From Chrysoporthe austroafricana (Eukaryota; Ascomycota; Sordariomycetes; Diaporthales; Cryphonectriaceae): DNA of 64,000 bases. The translations under genes were made by a program, and so were the position numbers. Positions 40,663 through 50,956 of this stretch are shown here, piece after piece (within the stretch, counting starts at the first letter, position 1; the number at the start of each line of letters is the position of its first letter). The notes beneath the pieces were generated by a model that was not told the origin of the DNA, made no database searches, and worked only from the letters and a program-made list of their open reading frames with translations. The DNA is taken from the NCBI GenBank assembly GCA_001051155.2, contig JYIP02000006.1:868001-932000 (forward strand). The letters run 5' to 3'.

Positions 40663-42585
40663 ATGCCGGGCATCAACCAACTTCCCGCCGGGTCTGAATT
40701 CGCAGCGGCAATATCACTGACCTGGGCATCAACAAGCTGGTTATGTAGCATCTTGTTACTGTGGTTGACGTGGTCGCACCACGAAGGCTGGTCATGTAAG
40801 GGGTTTTTGATTCGCCTAGATGTATCTGCGCACACCGGACACATCACTGAGTTTCCTCCCGACTGCAGATCTGGCTCTCCTTTCCATATCTTCACTCGTC
40901 AGCAACACATTCTCCATTATCCAGCAGGGCCGGGACATTACTTGGTGGACGGACACCATTACGGAACAATGGCTCCGGAAACAAAAGCTGCCCGCGGACG
41001 ACCCGGAACTGGCCATCGCCGCCGGGTCTTACGGTGTTGACTTGGTTCTGTTCTATTTGCGTGCGTCCGAGATGCTTGTACGGTTCAAGGGCCTCTTCGC
41101 TGACACAAGATGGCAGAGTACTATTCCTACAATGTGCAAGCGATGCTAGTCATGTTCTGGTGTGTAGTCCCGTTCCCGTGCGAGTCCATCCCGTCTGACC
41201 ACAGCCATTCAGGGCAGCCGAGCTATGCCAACTGACATATCATGTCGGCGAGCACCGGAGGATTCGACACATTTTCCGTAAAGTCCACGTTGCAGGAAAA
41301 TACATTGCGTGGTTGCTGCCCATGATCACGATACTCTGTCTGCGGGACCCCTCTTTGAGACAGAACTTTGTTGCGTTCATTCTTGTGGCCGATCTGCCTT
41401 GTGAGTCTCGTTTCGGACGCCCCACGCAGGCAAGGTTCGCATTTGGCTGACGGTTCCAAATAGTGATGATCAGCCTGGCTATTTCAAGTGCCCTCATGAT
41501 CGCCGTTACACTGAAATATGTCCAGTCCAGACAAAAGTTCACACAATGGAGCCCACCGAAGTTCAACTCTGCCAACAGCTCAGAAGCAGGCCTCAGTTCC
41601 CAGAATAGCTCCAGAGTCACCAACTCCACTGGAAATAAGGGTCTTTACGACCGCTGGCTCCTGGTCCGCTTCACTATCGCTTTCGTTCTTCTTGCGTGAG
41701 TTCATCAAAACATCCCGAATCAGGTGTGGAGCCAGCACTGACGGCCAACCCAGCGTCTTCGAAGTTACAAACGCCCTGTTCCAAGTCACGGCACTGAAGA
41801 GCAATATCCAAGATGCAAAGTCTCCGGCCCCAGACCTAAGCGCAGGACGGGCCATCCAGGTCTTATTCTTATTCATGCCAGGTACCACACCGGGGATCTT
41901 CCTGTACATTGTTTTCGGCACCACAACGGCATCACGACGGAAAGTTGCGGCCTTGCTTCTGCCCAAACAGTGGCGTGAGCCACAGCCCCAGGGATCAAGG
42001 GGATGCTGCTCCTGTCTTGGTCGTAGTCGGGGACCGCCGGACCAAAGCGCTGCTCCGCCGGGCGGGGGTGGTATCATCGTCGAGAGGTCTCTCGTCATCA
42101 CGTCCGCCAGTCGCATACGCGCATCGCAGATGTACGGTGAAGAGGATTTCTCAGACCCTAGCGAGATCTCACTGAGCGAGATCCCCAAGCGATCACACAG
42201 CGTAGCCTCCGTCCAAAGTTCCAACGTTAAACCTCTACCGATGGCGCCGAGAATGCCGACATCGAAATTCAGGACACCGGTGGGCCAAAGCCCTTCCAGA
42301 TCACCGCAGGAGATGACGAGTTCCGTGATCGTGGGGCTGTCTGCTATCAGGGAGAAGAAAAGTGTAGATAGCGAGTCGGCTTCACGGACGGACACGCAGG
42401 AATCATTACAGGTGCCGGATGATTACCAACGGATGGGTCCGGAGCACAGTGATGACTCCGGACCGATATTACCTATTCAGAGACCTGAGGTGCGGTTCTC
42501 AACCAGAATAGATGTTCTTGACGCAGCCAGAGGAGGGCCAGGACTTAGCAGACAGTCCAAAAACTTTTCGCGGCCTAGGAAGTAG
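40663..42585 (+). CDS. Seven-helix fungal membrane protein (receptor-like, unnamed family)
   Basis: Join: 40663-40795, 40869-41060, 41117-41159, 41213-41400, 41464-41695, 41754-42585; introns of 73, 56, 53, 63 and 58 bp, with phases consistent throughout. 539 residues. It starts MPGINQLPAGSEF and has about seven helices: AAAISLTWASTSWLCSILLL; YLALLSISSLVSNTFSII; GVDLVLFYLQYYSYNVQAML; KYIAWLLPMITILCL; NFVAFILVADLPLMISLAIS; YDRWLLVRFTIAFVLLAVFE; and LFLFMPGTTPGIFLYIVFGT. Conserved-looking spots are DITWWTDTITEQ, LYDRWLLVRFTIAF and the terminal FGTT. The C-terminal tail (about 190 residues) is Ser/Pro-rich and probably cytosolic. The layout resembles a fungal family often labelled integral membrane protein with GPCR-like topology; ligand and function are unknown. 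Every splice junction restores a helix or motif, which supports the model. Confidence 0.72.
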
Positions 42586-43010
42586 GTATTTATTGAATTC
42601 GAATCGCTTAAAAGGGCCTTTAGGGCGGTGTACCTCGCAACCTACTGCATGAACGTGTTTCTCGTTTCAGGTAGGCTCTACCCACGGAGAGTCTGAAGGA
42701 TGGAAAGCATACTGTTGCATGTTCAAGTTGCAAGGCACTAAAGCCTAGCCCAAACAGATCTTGTGTTCGAAGGCCAAGGCTCAGAGGTAGAGTAGAGAGT
42801 GAGTACCCAGGTAGGGAGTATCCTTCAGTTGATTGTCCTCCCTCTCGCAAATCTCTTAGTTTCTGTAGCCCTCACATAAGTCATACTCGGGTATTTTTTG
42901 CATGTACACTTCCCTAGTAGCACGAGACGGAACCAATACGGGACATACCGGCCTCTGCATCTGACCATTTTGCCTTCCGTCATCACGACACTTCATCCGA
43001 TCCTCAGTCG
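42586..43010. other. Intergenic region
   Basis: 425 bp downstream of the seven-helix gene; no feature is recognised. Confidence 0.4.
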
Positions 43011-43704
43011 ATGTCTTGTAACGGCTGTGGCGACCAAAGCCGCAGTCATGGGACCACTTGTACCTACTGCTCCAAACCATTCGAACTTGCAGAAACGAGA
43101 CAGCTGTGAAACTAATAAGATTCTCATATACCAGATCGGCGATAGGATTCTGCTATACCTTCGCCGGCGGCACCGCTTTGACGATTTTGGCCGCTATGTG
43201 TTCGATCAACGCAGTACGGCAGTTCGCAAACTGGGTCACGAGCATGCTTGTAGGGTTAGCTGTGGCAATCAGGGTTCTCTAGCAAGCATGATAGCAGTTA
43301 CTCAGCCGAAGTTTCCCACGACGCCGCCAACGGGACCGTGACCTACACGTTGGACACCTCCCACTAGTGCCTCCACTTCCGCCGAGCTTCAGCAAGAACC
43401 TGGCCTGGTCGTCCACAGCATGACACGACATCACAACCAAGCCACGGGGGCACTTATGGAAGCCCACATGGTCTTCGAGGGGGCCGTTCAAAAGACAAGC
43501 CCGACCCGTCGCGGGCGGCGAAGCGGGCCTCTTCATCCGTCACCATCACCTGCTGGGGGACTAATGGTCATGCGGGAACCAAATTGGATCACGATGGCAT
43601 CGATGACCTGAACAAGCATGTTTTTACGAACTCACCTGGTGGGAGGGGAGAGGATTTGGATGTGGATATGCTGCTAACAGCGGGACTTGGCAAAAGTAAC
43701 TAGC
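43011..43704 (+). pseudogene. Probable remnant of a frame-disrupted gene
   Basis: Protein-like segments follow one another on the plus strand in different frames without convincing introns between them: GPLVPTAPNHSNLQKRDSC (about 43050-43108), a hydrophobic stretch AIGFCYTFAGGTALTILAAM (about 43140-43200), SHDAANGTVTYTLDTSH (about 43313-43365), GALMEAHMVFEGAVQKTS (about 43448-43502) and LDHDGIDDLNKHVF (about 43586-43628), the last ending at TAG 43701-43703. The order suggests a signal-peptide-bearing protein that has taken several indels. A many-intron gene is possible but the splice signals do not fit. No family can be named. Confidence 0.38.
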
Positions 43705-43954
43705 TCAGGCGTGGAAAATGCCGGGCCGTGTACTCAGGAGCGGGAGTACAAGTATTGAGTCAAAAAATGGGAGAGTAAGTGCCATTCTGGATCAGGTGAC
43801 TGAGCGTACACCATGCGTCTCCAAAGATGCCTCCACGTTTACGATAGCTCTCCATCAATCTTCTGTATATGAATTTATATTCAAAGCTGTGTGTAGGCGG
43901 GGAACAAACAGCACAGGAGAGAAGCGGGGGAACCCACACCCTTGTCCCCCGCCT

Positions 43955-43998
43955 CCCCCCCTTTTCCACCCCCTTTTCCACCCCCTTTTCCACCCCTT
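43955..43998 (+). repeat. 12-bp tandem repeat (ACCCCCTTTTCC)n
   Basis: Just over three head-to-tail copies of a C-rich 12-mer, about 90 bp beyond the 3' end of the minus-strand tRNA-Ser. Confidence 0.85.
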
Positions 43999-44084
43999 CG
44001 AGGAAAACAAAATTGATCAGGGCTTTGGATGGAAGGCAACGAAGAAGGGAGGCAAAAGCAAAATAGAGGAAAAAAGGACAAAAA

Positions 44085-44186
44085 CGACACCAGCAGGATT
44101 CGAACCTGCGCCCCCGAAGGGACTGGCTTAACTGATAACTCGTGTGAATTAGCAGGCCAGCGCCGTAACCACTTGGCTATAGTGCC
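44085..44186 (-). tRNA. tRNA-Ser (anticodon GCU) with intron
   Basis: A full cloverleaf folds on the minus strand. The acceptor stem GGCACTA pairs with TGGTGTC (two G-U pairs). The D arm is GCCAAGTGGTTACGGC. The anticodon stem CTGGC/GCCAG carries loop CT-GCT-AA with anticodon GCT at 44153-44151. A long variable arm, as expected for tRNA-Ser, precedes the T arm GCAGGTTCGAATCCTGC. The discriminator G is at 44085. An intron of about 21 nt (44129-44149) interrupts the loop one base 3' of the anticodon, the normal eukaryotic position. It reads AGC/AGU codons. Confidence 0.93.
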
Positions 44187-44848
44187 ACCCTCCAGCTGGG
44201 AGCTTAGCCACATAGCGTTGCATGAGCTTATAATCCCAATCTAATTCGGGTGTGGTCAGCAACCAGCCTCTCACTTCGATGGAGGGGATGCGCATCTGAC
44301 CGCTCAGGCCTCCTTGGACTGCTACCAGATTGTTACATAATATATCACGCTTTTCGATAAATTTGAATGCTAGAACCTTTTTTTTACTTCTCTTGGCTGC
44401 AATGATTTCCAAAATTGTCACCTCTGTCAGACTCTAACCGTCCCAGAAAGCAACCTTCCGCCCGTCTGCTACGTTGGGTCTCTTTCCTTCAAGGCCTCGT
44501 ACCACGCTTCACGATCTAAGGTGGGTAACGTCCTGTCCTCTTCTCTGATTGTGTCGTCGTTTAGTCAGATCAAGTGATCGGCGTGAGGCTAGATCCCAAA
44601 AGTGGCAATTGAGCGTCCTTTATACGTGCATACAGATCATGGCACACTCCTCCGGATAACTCTATGTGCCTTGCCTGGATGTACAAGTGGAATATTCCTC
44701 ACTATTAAATATATTTCAAGATTGCTCTTCAGTTATTAATTTAAGTATTAGTTCTCTTATACTAGTATCCAATATGGATAGTGAATACTTGCATTTAGAT
44801 TTTTATTGTATTTCCGTATAATACTGCAGATCCTGCTTGATACTGCCC

Positions 44849-44910
44849 TTGCCTAGCATGAACCATTTGGGTATTTGGTACTTGTGCTACCGCAATGTTT
44901 ATTACACAAT
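44849..44910 (+). repeat. Dispersed AT-rich repeat, copy A
   Basis: Begins TTGCCTAGCATGAACC, passes through GGTACTTGTGCTACCG and ends TTTATTACACAAT. Related by eye to copies at 45094-45152 and 47606-47670. Confidence 0.5.
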
Positions 44911-45093
44911 TAACCAACCCCTTGTCAAGTTCAGAGTCTAGCCCCTGATAAATCATAGCAAATGAGGAGATTCTATGATGAACTTGGGCAGACTTAGTAA
45001 AACATTCATCTTTATCTACGGACTTTCATCTATTTGTCAGATACACATAACACACCAGGGGCCTCTTGATACCAGCGATATATGCTATTGAGT

Positions 45094-45152
45094 TCTTAGA
45101 ATAAACCCTTTGATGTAACCAGTACTTGTGTTCCTGCAGTGCTCATTACACA
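45094..45152 (+). repeat. Dispersed AT-rich repeat, copy C
   Basis: Begins TCTTAGAATAAACCCTTTG, passes AGTACTTGTGTTCCTGCAG and ends GCTCATTACACATC. It abuts the stop of HET gene 2 (45168). It shares CCnTTTG, GTACTTGTG and ATTACACA with copy A. Confidence 0.5.
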
Positions 45153-45167
45153 TCAGCGCAAAGTCGG

Positions 45168-46967
45168 TCACTTCAGTTTTGTGTACTCTTTCTCTAAAGC
45201 CTTCTGCGGAACCGCCCATCGCGCCTGGCGGATCACGCGATCTTCCAAGGAAGGGGCTGCATTATAGGGTCCACTTTGGGGATTGTTGATGTACTGCTCT
45301 CTGGGAACAGACACGAGTGGCAGCCCTTCTGCAACACTTTCATTTGCCTTACTCGCTGGCCCACCGATATTGAGTGTGCGCTCCGGCCAGGTCTGGACCC
45401 AAGGTTTGGTGATATGACTGATCATCAAGTACGATCGCACGTGAAACCTCTCATATGCATGCTGCTGGACAATCATAACCCGTATATTCCTCGAATTCAC
45501 TGAAACCGTAGCCCCGGGGTAGTAGCCCACGAAAAAGCCGATGACTACTGCGAAGGCTGCGTCTTCAACATCATCGATACTCTCCTGAAATTCCCACCAT
45601 GAGCCGTCGATAGCTTGCACATGAGCTGGCTTGGTGGGTTCCGATGGAATTTTGGAAGACTTTGCTAAGAGAGCCCTGACAGGAGTGGCTTTCGCTGTGA
45701 AGCACAAATATCCTTCATCGTCCATTGAACCGAGGGGCATGGGAACCAAAGCATCTGCGTTTGGATATTCGTTCTCCATCAAGGACGAGACCTCCTGAAT
45801 TCCTCCTGCCACTTCCACGAACGCTTTTCCGGAGACAGTGGTGCGAGGGAACCTTGGGAATGTGGAGATCTGCTGCGACGGTGAGATATGTATGGCGGCA
45901 GCCAGCCAGGTTGCCCGTCCTCCCTGCTTCATCACCGCCTGCGCGAGCGCAATGGTCGCCCGGACGCGATCTTCCTTTTTAAAGTCCGCCGGATTCAACG
46001 CAACGCCAAAAAGCCCCATGATGCTGAAGACCATATCGACAGGCCGAGACGAGGTGCGCATAAGCGCGCTCTGCCAGATCGAATGATGCCTCGCGTCTTC
46101 GTCGAGGTCCGCTGTCATCGCGCGGGCGAGAGCACCGACGTTGGGCGCCAGCACTCTACGCGTAGGCTGCCAGAACGGGAAGTCTCGGTACTCCCTATCG
46201 GGAGGATGCGGGCTGAACAGCCTGACTTCTACCAGCAGCCATTTCTCGCAATTCTCAATCGACATACTACCGGTAGTGGAAGCGTCAATAATCAGCGACA
46301 GAGTCGTCATCGCCGATGTCGATGGGAGAACCTCCATAATATCGCCGGTCACGTCACCCGCCCGTGCCTTGCGCGAGCCCAGCCTCCACGAGAACAGCAC
46401 GAAAACGCTGTCTCGCCGAGGCGCCACTACCTCCTGCAACGTCCACCCACGGTGGATCCACTGAGTCTCTTGGTCAAGACGCACGAGACATTGAACTCCT
46501 CCAGGAAGGACAATGCAGACATGACAGCGTCGGTAGATGTCGTACATCTGTTGGATCTGCCACCGCTTGTCCTTCTCATTTGTCTGCATGATACAGACTC
46601 GGTCAAGCCACAGATGTGTCGCCCCGCGCGCCCTAGACGCCACACAGGCGTTGTGTAGTACCTGGATGCTGATAGGGTCTCCTGGCGCGGCATCCTGTGG
46701 GACAGGAACGTTGAAGGCACACGCCTCACAGCCATTTTCAGGAGTGTTACCCTGCCAGACGTAGGAAATGGCCGCGAAGGCGCACTTGGGAAATTCGGCA
46801 TATTCGTAGACAGCCAGTGTTTTGTCTTCAATAAAGTTGACGCAGTTGATCAGGCGGTGTCTTTCTGCCGTAGCACACTTCGAGATATCCAAGGTTCTAG
46901 TTGTCAAGAACGTCTTTAAAGGGACTTCGCAAATGACTTTTTCGGTATCTGACTTAGAGGACGACAT
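45168..46967 (-). CDS. HET-domain (heterokaryon incompatibility) protein 2
   Basis: Single exon, 599 residues. The HET motifs are diverged but present: CAFAAISYVWQGNTPENG, a CVASRARGATHLWLDRVCIM block equivalent to WxDxxCIxQ, DKRWQIQQMYDIYRRCHVCI and WIHRGWTLQEVVAPR. The usual CIDQ is CIMQ here. The tail has no recognised second domain. The ATG at 46967 precedes MSSSKSDTEKVICEV. As a HET protein it may execute cell death upon recognition of non-self after hyphal fusion. It shares only the general fold with HET gene 1 and is not a recent duplicate of it. Confidence 0.88.
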   Translation of the reverse strand: MSSSKSDTEKVICEVPLKTFLTTRTLDISKCATAERHRLINCVNFIEDKTLAVYEYAEFPKCAFAAISYVWQGNTPENGCEACAFNVPVPQDAAPGDPISIQVLHNACVASRARGATHLWLDRVCIMQTNEKDKRWQIQQMYDIYRRCHVCIVLPGGVQCLVRLDQETQWIHRGWTLQEVVAPRRDSVFVLFSWRLGSRKARAGDVTGDIMEVLPSTSAMTTLSLIIDASTTGSMSIENCEKWLLVEVRLFSPHPPDREYRDFPFWQPTRRVLAPNVGALARAMTADLDEDARHHSIWQSALMRTSSRPVDMVFSIMGLFGVALNPADFKKEDRVRATIALAQAVMKQGGRATWLAAAIHISPSQQISTFPRFPRTTVSGKAFVEVAGGIQEVSSLMENEYPNADALVPMPLGSMDDEGYLCFTAKATPVRALLAKSSKIPSEPTKPAHVQAIDGSWWEFQESIDDVEDAAFAVVIGFFVGYYPGATVSVNSRNIRVMIVQQHAYERFHVRSYLMISHITKPWVQTWPERTLNIGGPASKANESVAEGLPLVSVPREQYINNPQSGPYNAAPSLEDRVIRQARWAVPQKALEKEYTKLK

Positions 46968-49522
46968 TGTTCGTGGCGCGCAATGGGACTATAACTTCCA
47001 ATGTCGGTGTTTGGGCAAAGGCTAATATGTCTCACTGGCAGAGTAATTCACTCTCGCAGTTGTCAGTATGCCGAAGTCTTCTGTAAATTGTGAGTGATGA
47101 TATTAAGCCTCCTAGAAGTTTATTCATTTGATTTCCCAGCTCGGGATTCTACAGCTTACCAGAATGCAAGGTTACATGCATAGTGCATGAAAGCTATAGT
47201 AACGTTGACATGTACCAGTAAACACATGAGCTGCAAGCTTTGTATATTTTAATGCAGTTTAGGCTAGAGTTAAGTAACGAGTTCGGAGATAGCTCGGAGC
47301 AGGGCTAGAGAGTTAGAAGCTGGGAGTGAGGCTCGAGCAGCATAGCATAGCCCGGCTATTTTCATAAACAAAAGAGAATGATTTTCGATTAATTCGCCTG
47401 CTCATATTTGTTAAAACAACTGCCGACTACGGATGCGTGTCAGCAATACTGCCAAATCCAGCTTTTTTAAGCCGTATCAGGCGGACCCAGCTTCTCAGCT
47501 AGCATGAGAGAAATGCCAGACCAGCTGTTATTGAGATCGCTGTATCACAAAAGCTTCCAGACTCAACCATTGTATCACATATATAGCAGACCTTACTCTT
47601 ATTGTTCTTGCCTAGCATAACCTCTTGATGTACCCGATGCTTAGGTATAGGTAGTGCTTATTATAAGAAGTAGGATTAAGAATAATTCATACTATAGATC
47701 GAGCAGCTGGTACTACCACTCAAAAACTGGCATCGACACAGGAATTTCGAAAACATCTGTGCTTCGCGTTCAGAAGGGCAAGGGTCAAAGGGCAAAGGGC
47801 ACATGAGATAGCGAAAAGAAGTCATGAAAGCAATCAAATTGAGTTCGGATAGAATTCATATAAAGATATAGGGATTCTACTATCCTATTCCAATCATGGA
47901 ATTTTCCGGTAGGGTGTTCAACCGAATCCTCGACTTGAATTGAGTTGTCCCGCCTGGACCGCGGCTCATAGTATGTACCTAGCTACCTAGGTAATTCAAG
48001 CTAGCCCCCCTCCCCCGTCTTTTCTTTGTTTCTTTTTGTATTATTATTTTATCAAACTCCCTCTGAGAATTAAATAACGGGCTGACGTTCGTCTTAACAA
48101 TACGCGGCTGCACTTGGGACGCATGTTCCATGCAAACTCTGGTAATTCTACGCAGTTGTCTTTTTTGACAAACTTGGTATAGAGCAACTGCTAGTCCGAC
48201 TGAACGAACTCAAATTGATCCGCGCGAACTTGTGATTATATAGAACCCCAAGTCTATCATCGAACGAGATCGACCATCCCACGTCGTCATGTGTGGCGAA
48301 GGCGGGCCTCCGGTCGGTGATACAAACATCAGCACGGCAGTGCAGGACTATTCGTAATGGGCTGGCAACGGGCCATTGTTCAAAACCCAGGTCTGTCAGC
48401 ACGCAATTAATTGGAGCGCTCACTGGCCGCCGTCACATGGGCATGCTCAATATAGAGGCTTGTATGTTTGGAGATGCCGCTGTTGTAGGTGACCGAAGAA
48501 CAAGTGTTTAGTCTATCCACGTTCTCTATGGTTATTCAGTGCTTATCTGCATTGAGGTCTCGTGGCTGGCGTTCAAGTCTGGCGGCGATGAGTCGGTGGA
48601 CAGAGTCAGTCTTGGCATTGTTGGACGGATGCACGACTGCCCGGGCGATGGTCCCTGTATTTGGCCATTGCTAGTCAATGCTCTCCGTTAGCTGGGGTGG
48701 AGGTCCATTTTGATAGCTGCGGCCCGTCTTGGGACCGAGTGCAGGTGTTTTTGTCTTCGTCGGCAGTCATTTGTGGAGTGATAGAGGCATTGAGGCATTG
48801 AGGTGCAAATGTTCGCTAACGAAAAGAGCCATCAGCATGGGTGAGAACGGCCATGTCGATGTCCTATGGGAGATCCTAAAAAAGCAGAAATATCGAGGGC
48901 AGTGCTTACTGCTTGCCAGGCCTGCCTTTCAAAGGCCGCTGCAAGGTGGAGTGAAGCGAAATCATGCCCCGAGGGAGTCTAGAGTTGCGTGTGGGTTCCA
49001 CAGCGTTATCGTGCGCAGTGAGTAAGTAAGCTGACATCCACGACCGCGCTTGCATCCAACGGGCCACGGCCGTGTCGCTATACATAGGTGTTCGGTTAGC
49101 AGTCTCACCCAAGGGGGTCTTGCTGGCCCGGCCCGTCGGTCAGGCATAAAAAAAAATTGATAGCGAGAAAGAGACGAAGAGACGAGCAGGGCGCACGCTT
49201 GAGAGGATGCCGTGGCCCGCACTCGGCCGTGAGTCTGACGAGACCCAACAGTCGGAGCCGTTTCAGAACACCCACAAGGATGAGAGAGAGGAAAACCCAA
49301 CCAGGTCGTTGATGCCAAATTTAATTCGAGGATCAACATGCGATTGAAGAGAATACAAATATGCACGTCAGTCACCCACGGTGATACTTTCCATCCATCA
49401 CCCATCATCGCTCACGATCCACTTCACGAACTCTCATCTCGTTCAATCTCCTAGTCTGCCTCGCAGCTCAGGCTCGCTTTCACACCCAACAGACAGCCTA
49501 ACCGCTCCAACCTCCTCTCAAG
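46968..49522. other. 2.55-kb AT-rich gene-poor tract
   Basis: It contains one copy of the dispersed repeat (47606-47670), the word TACCTAGCTACCTAGGTA near 47976-47993 and T-rich sequence near 48017-48050. No gene is supported. The last 100 bp before 49523 is a CT-rich, ATG-free leader. Confidence 0.45.
47606..47670 (+). repeat. Dispersed AT-rich repeat, copy B
   Basis: Begins TTGCCTAGCATAACCTCTTG, passes GATGTACCCGATGCTTAGG and ends GTGCTTATTATAAGAA. Its 5' flank (TAGCAGACCTTACTCTTATTG) also resembles that of copy A (CTGCAGATCCTGCTTGATAC). Confidence 0.5.
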
Positions 49523-49666
49523 ATGCGTGTCACGATCTTCTTCACCGCTGCCGCCAGCCTGATGAGCGCCACCGCCGCCCTCCCCATCGAGCAGCGGGTG
49601 TACGGCATCGTCCCCCACCGGCAGGGCGCCCACGAGCTGCACAGCCGCGCCATCCCGCGCTTCTAA
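49523..49666 (+). CDS. Short secreted peptide or 5' part of a frameshifted secreted-protein gene
   Basis: The ATG at 49523 follows an unusually good fungal leader and opens a 47-residue peptide. Residues 1-19 form a clear signal peptide (MRVTIFFTAAASLMSATAA), and the mature part contains ELHSRAIPRF before TAA at 49664. Coding-like, GC-rich sequence continues in another frame directly afterwards (AMVMRAAEEAGAASGPAYKA and LLEDVTWAVFPGLDLTAASL, about 49677-49830) and then in a third frame (GYTIEANLNSVEKLVKATAQ, about 49879-49940). So either the gene makes a very short peptide, or it is a longer secreted protein broken by indels. No family is recognised. Confidence 0.4.
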   Translation: MRVTIFFTAAASLMSATAALPIEQRVYGIVPHRQGAHELHSRAIPRF

Positions 49667-50956
49667 AGCGCCCCGCGATGGTCATGAGGGCGGCCGAAGA
49701 GGCCGGCGCCGCCAGCGGACCGGCGTACAAGGCGCTGGCTCCCGCACGCGACCCGGCCACGGTCGTTTTGCTCGAGGACGTCACCTGGGCCGTTTTCCCT
49801 GGTCTTGACCTCACTGCGGCCTCCCTGAAATATCCACGCGACACGGCGAGAGCTTTGATTTACGAGCAGGCCGCAAGGGCTATACGATCGAAGCCAACCT
49901 AAACTCCGTCGAAAAGCTGGTGAAGGCGACCGCTCAAACCTCATTCGACGAGCAGCCTTTGCGCCCTGGTCAATGTCAGTCCGGATAGATCAGCTGGGGG
50001 GAGCTTGAGGGGCCAGTCAACTTTCTTCTTCTTCTTTTTTTATCTCTTGGGTTTGATTACACATCTCAAGATACTTAGGGTTTGGCGTTTTGTTCTGGGA
50101 CTCGTACAAATATGAGAATTTGGTGGCTGATAGCAAGGGGAAGACGGGGGGGGACATGCATCGAAGAGTATACCGGTAAAGGTGTCTTACATTCCCCATG
50201 TACTTTATCCTGTTATCTGGTGTTAGACTTTTGCCTGTGGATTTCACACTGCATTTTGGATTGGGCTTGTAGTTTACACACAATACATTTGGATCTGGAA
50301 TTTCAAAGCCGTATGATCGCGTGAATGAACTCGTCCTCGTGCCTTGTTCGACCTCGACGCTTAGTCGTGTTCGCCTCTGCAGCAGTGAAGCCACCAACGA
50401 CCTGAAGAGATAATCCCAGGCATGACTGACTCTACTCCAGCGGCAAGTGGCAGGTCGACGCCACGGGACGTTCCGTAATAAGCAGACGCCAAAGCTGCGC
50501 GCCGGTGTGACTTGAAAAGTGGTGACGTAGTTTACGGCCAGTCAAAGGAGCATGCGAGAATGCAAGCTTCATTTTGATTCAGAACGCCTATACGGTCGGC
50601 CTCGGCACGATGGACATCCAAAACGTCCGATGTCCGAGTATTATGGGCCGGAGATGCAATCTGATTGCCTTGTTCGAGATGCTGGCGCTTCGTGGTCGCG
50701 GAGAGCACCGGTGAGGATCGAGATGTCTCGTGTGGCTGAGATGCAGACATCATCGTTACACGTTGACGCCGCTGGAGAAGCCATTATTTATACGTCTTTG
50801 CCGCACCGCTTAATATCGTGATTCAAAGTAGAAATTATCCATTCGAATGCTTGATAAGTTGGAAATGTTCACAGTCTAAAGTCCAGCATTAATTAGAACT
50901 CAAGACGTACAAGCCTCAACTAAGTGAAGACTCGTCAGCTCGTTCAAGGTTACGCT
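49667..50956. other. Intergenic region after the short secreted peptide
   Basis: 1.3 kb. It starts with coding-like sequence in shifted frames (to about 49,990, see previous feature), then AT-rich DNA and the promoter of the FAD monooxygenase. No independent gene is supported. Confidence 0.4.

Larger units (their letters stand above)
44187..45167. other. AT-rich stretch between tRNA-Ser and HET gene 2
   Basis: About 1 kb, very AT-rich from 44,600 on. It holds two copies of a degenerate roughly 60-bp repeat, listed separately. No gene is seen. Confidence 0.5.
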
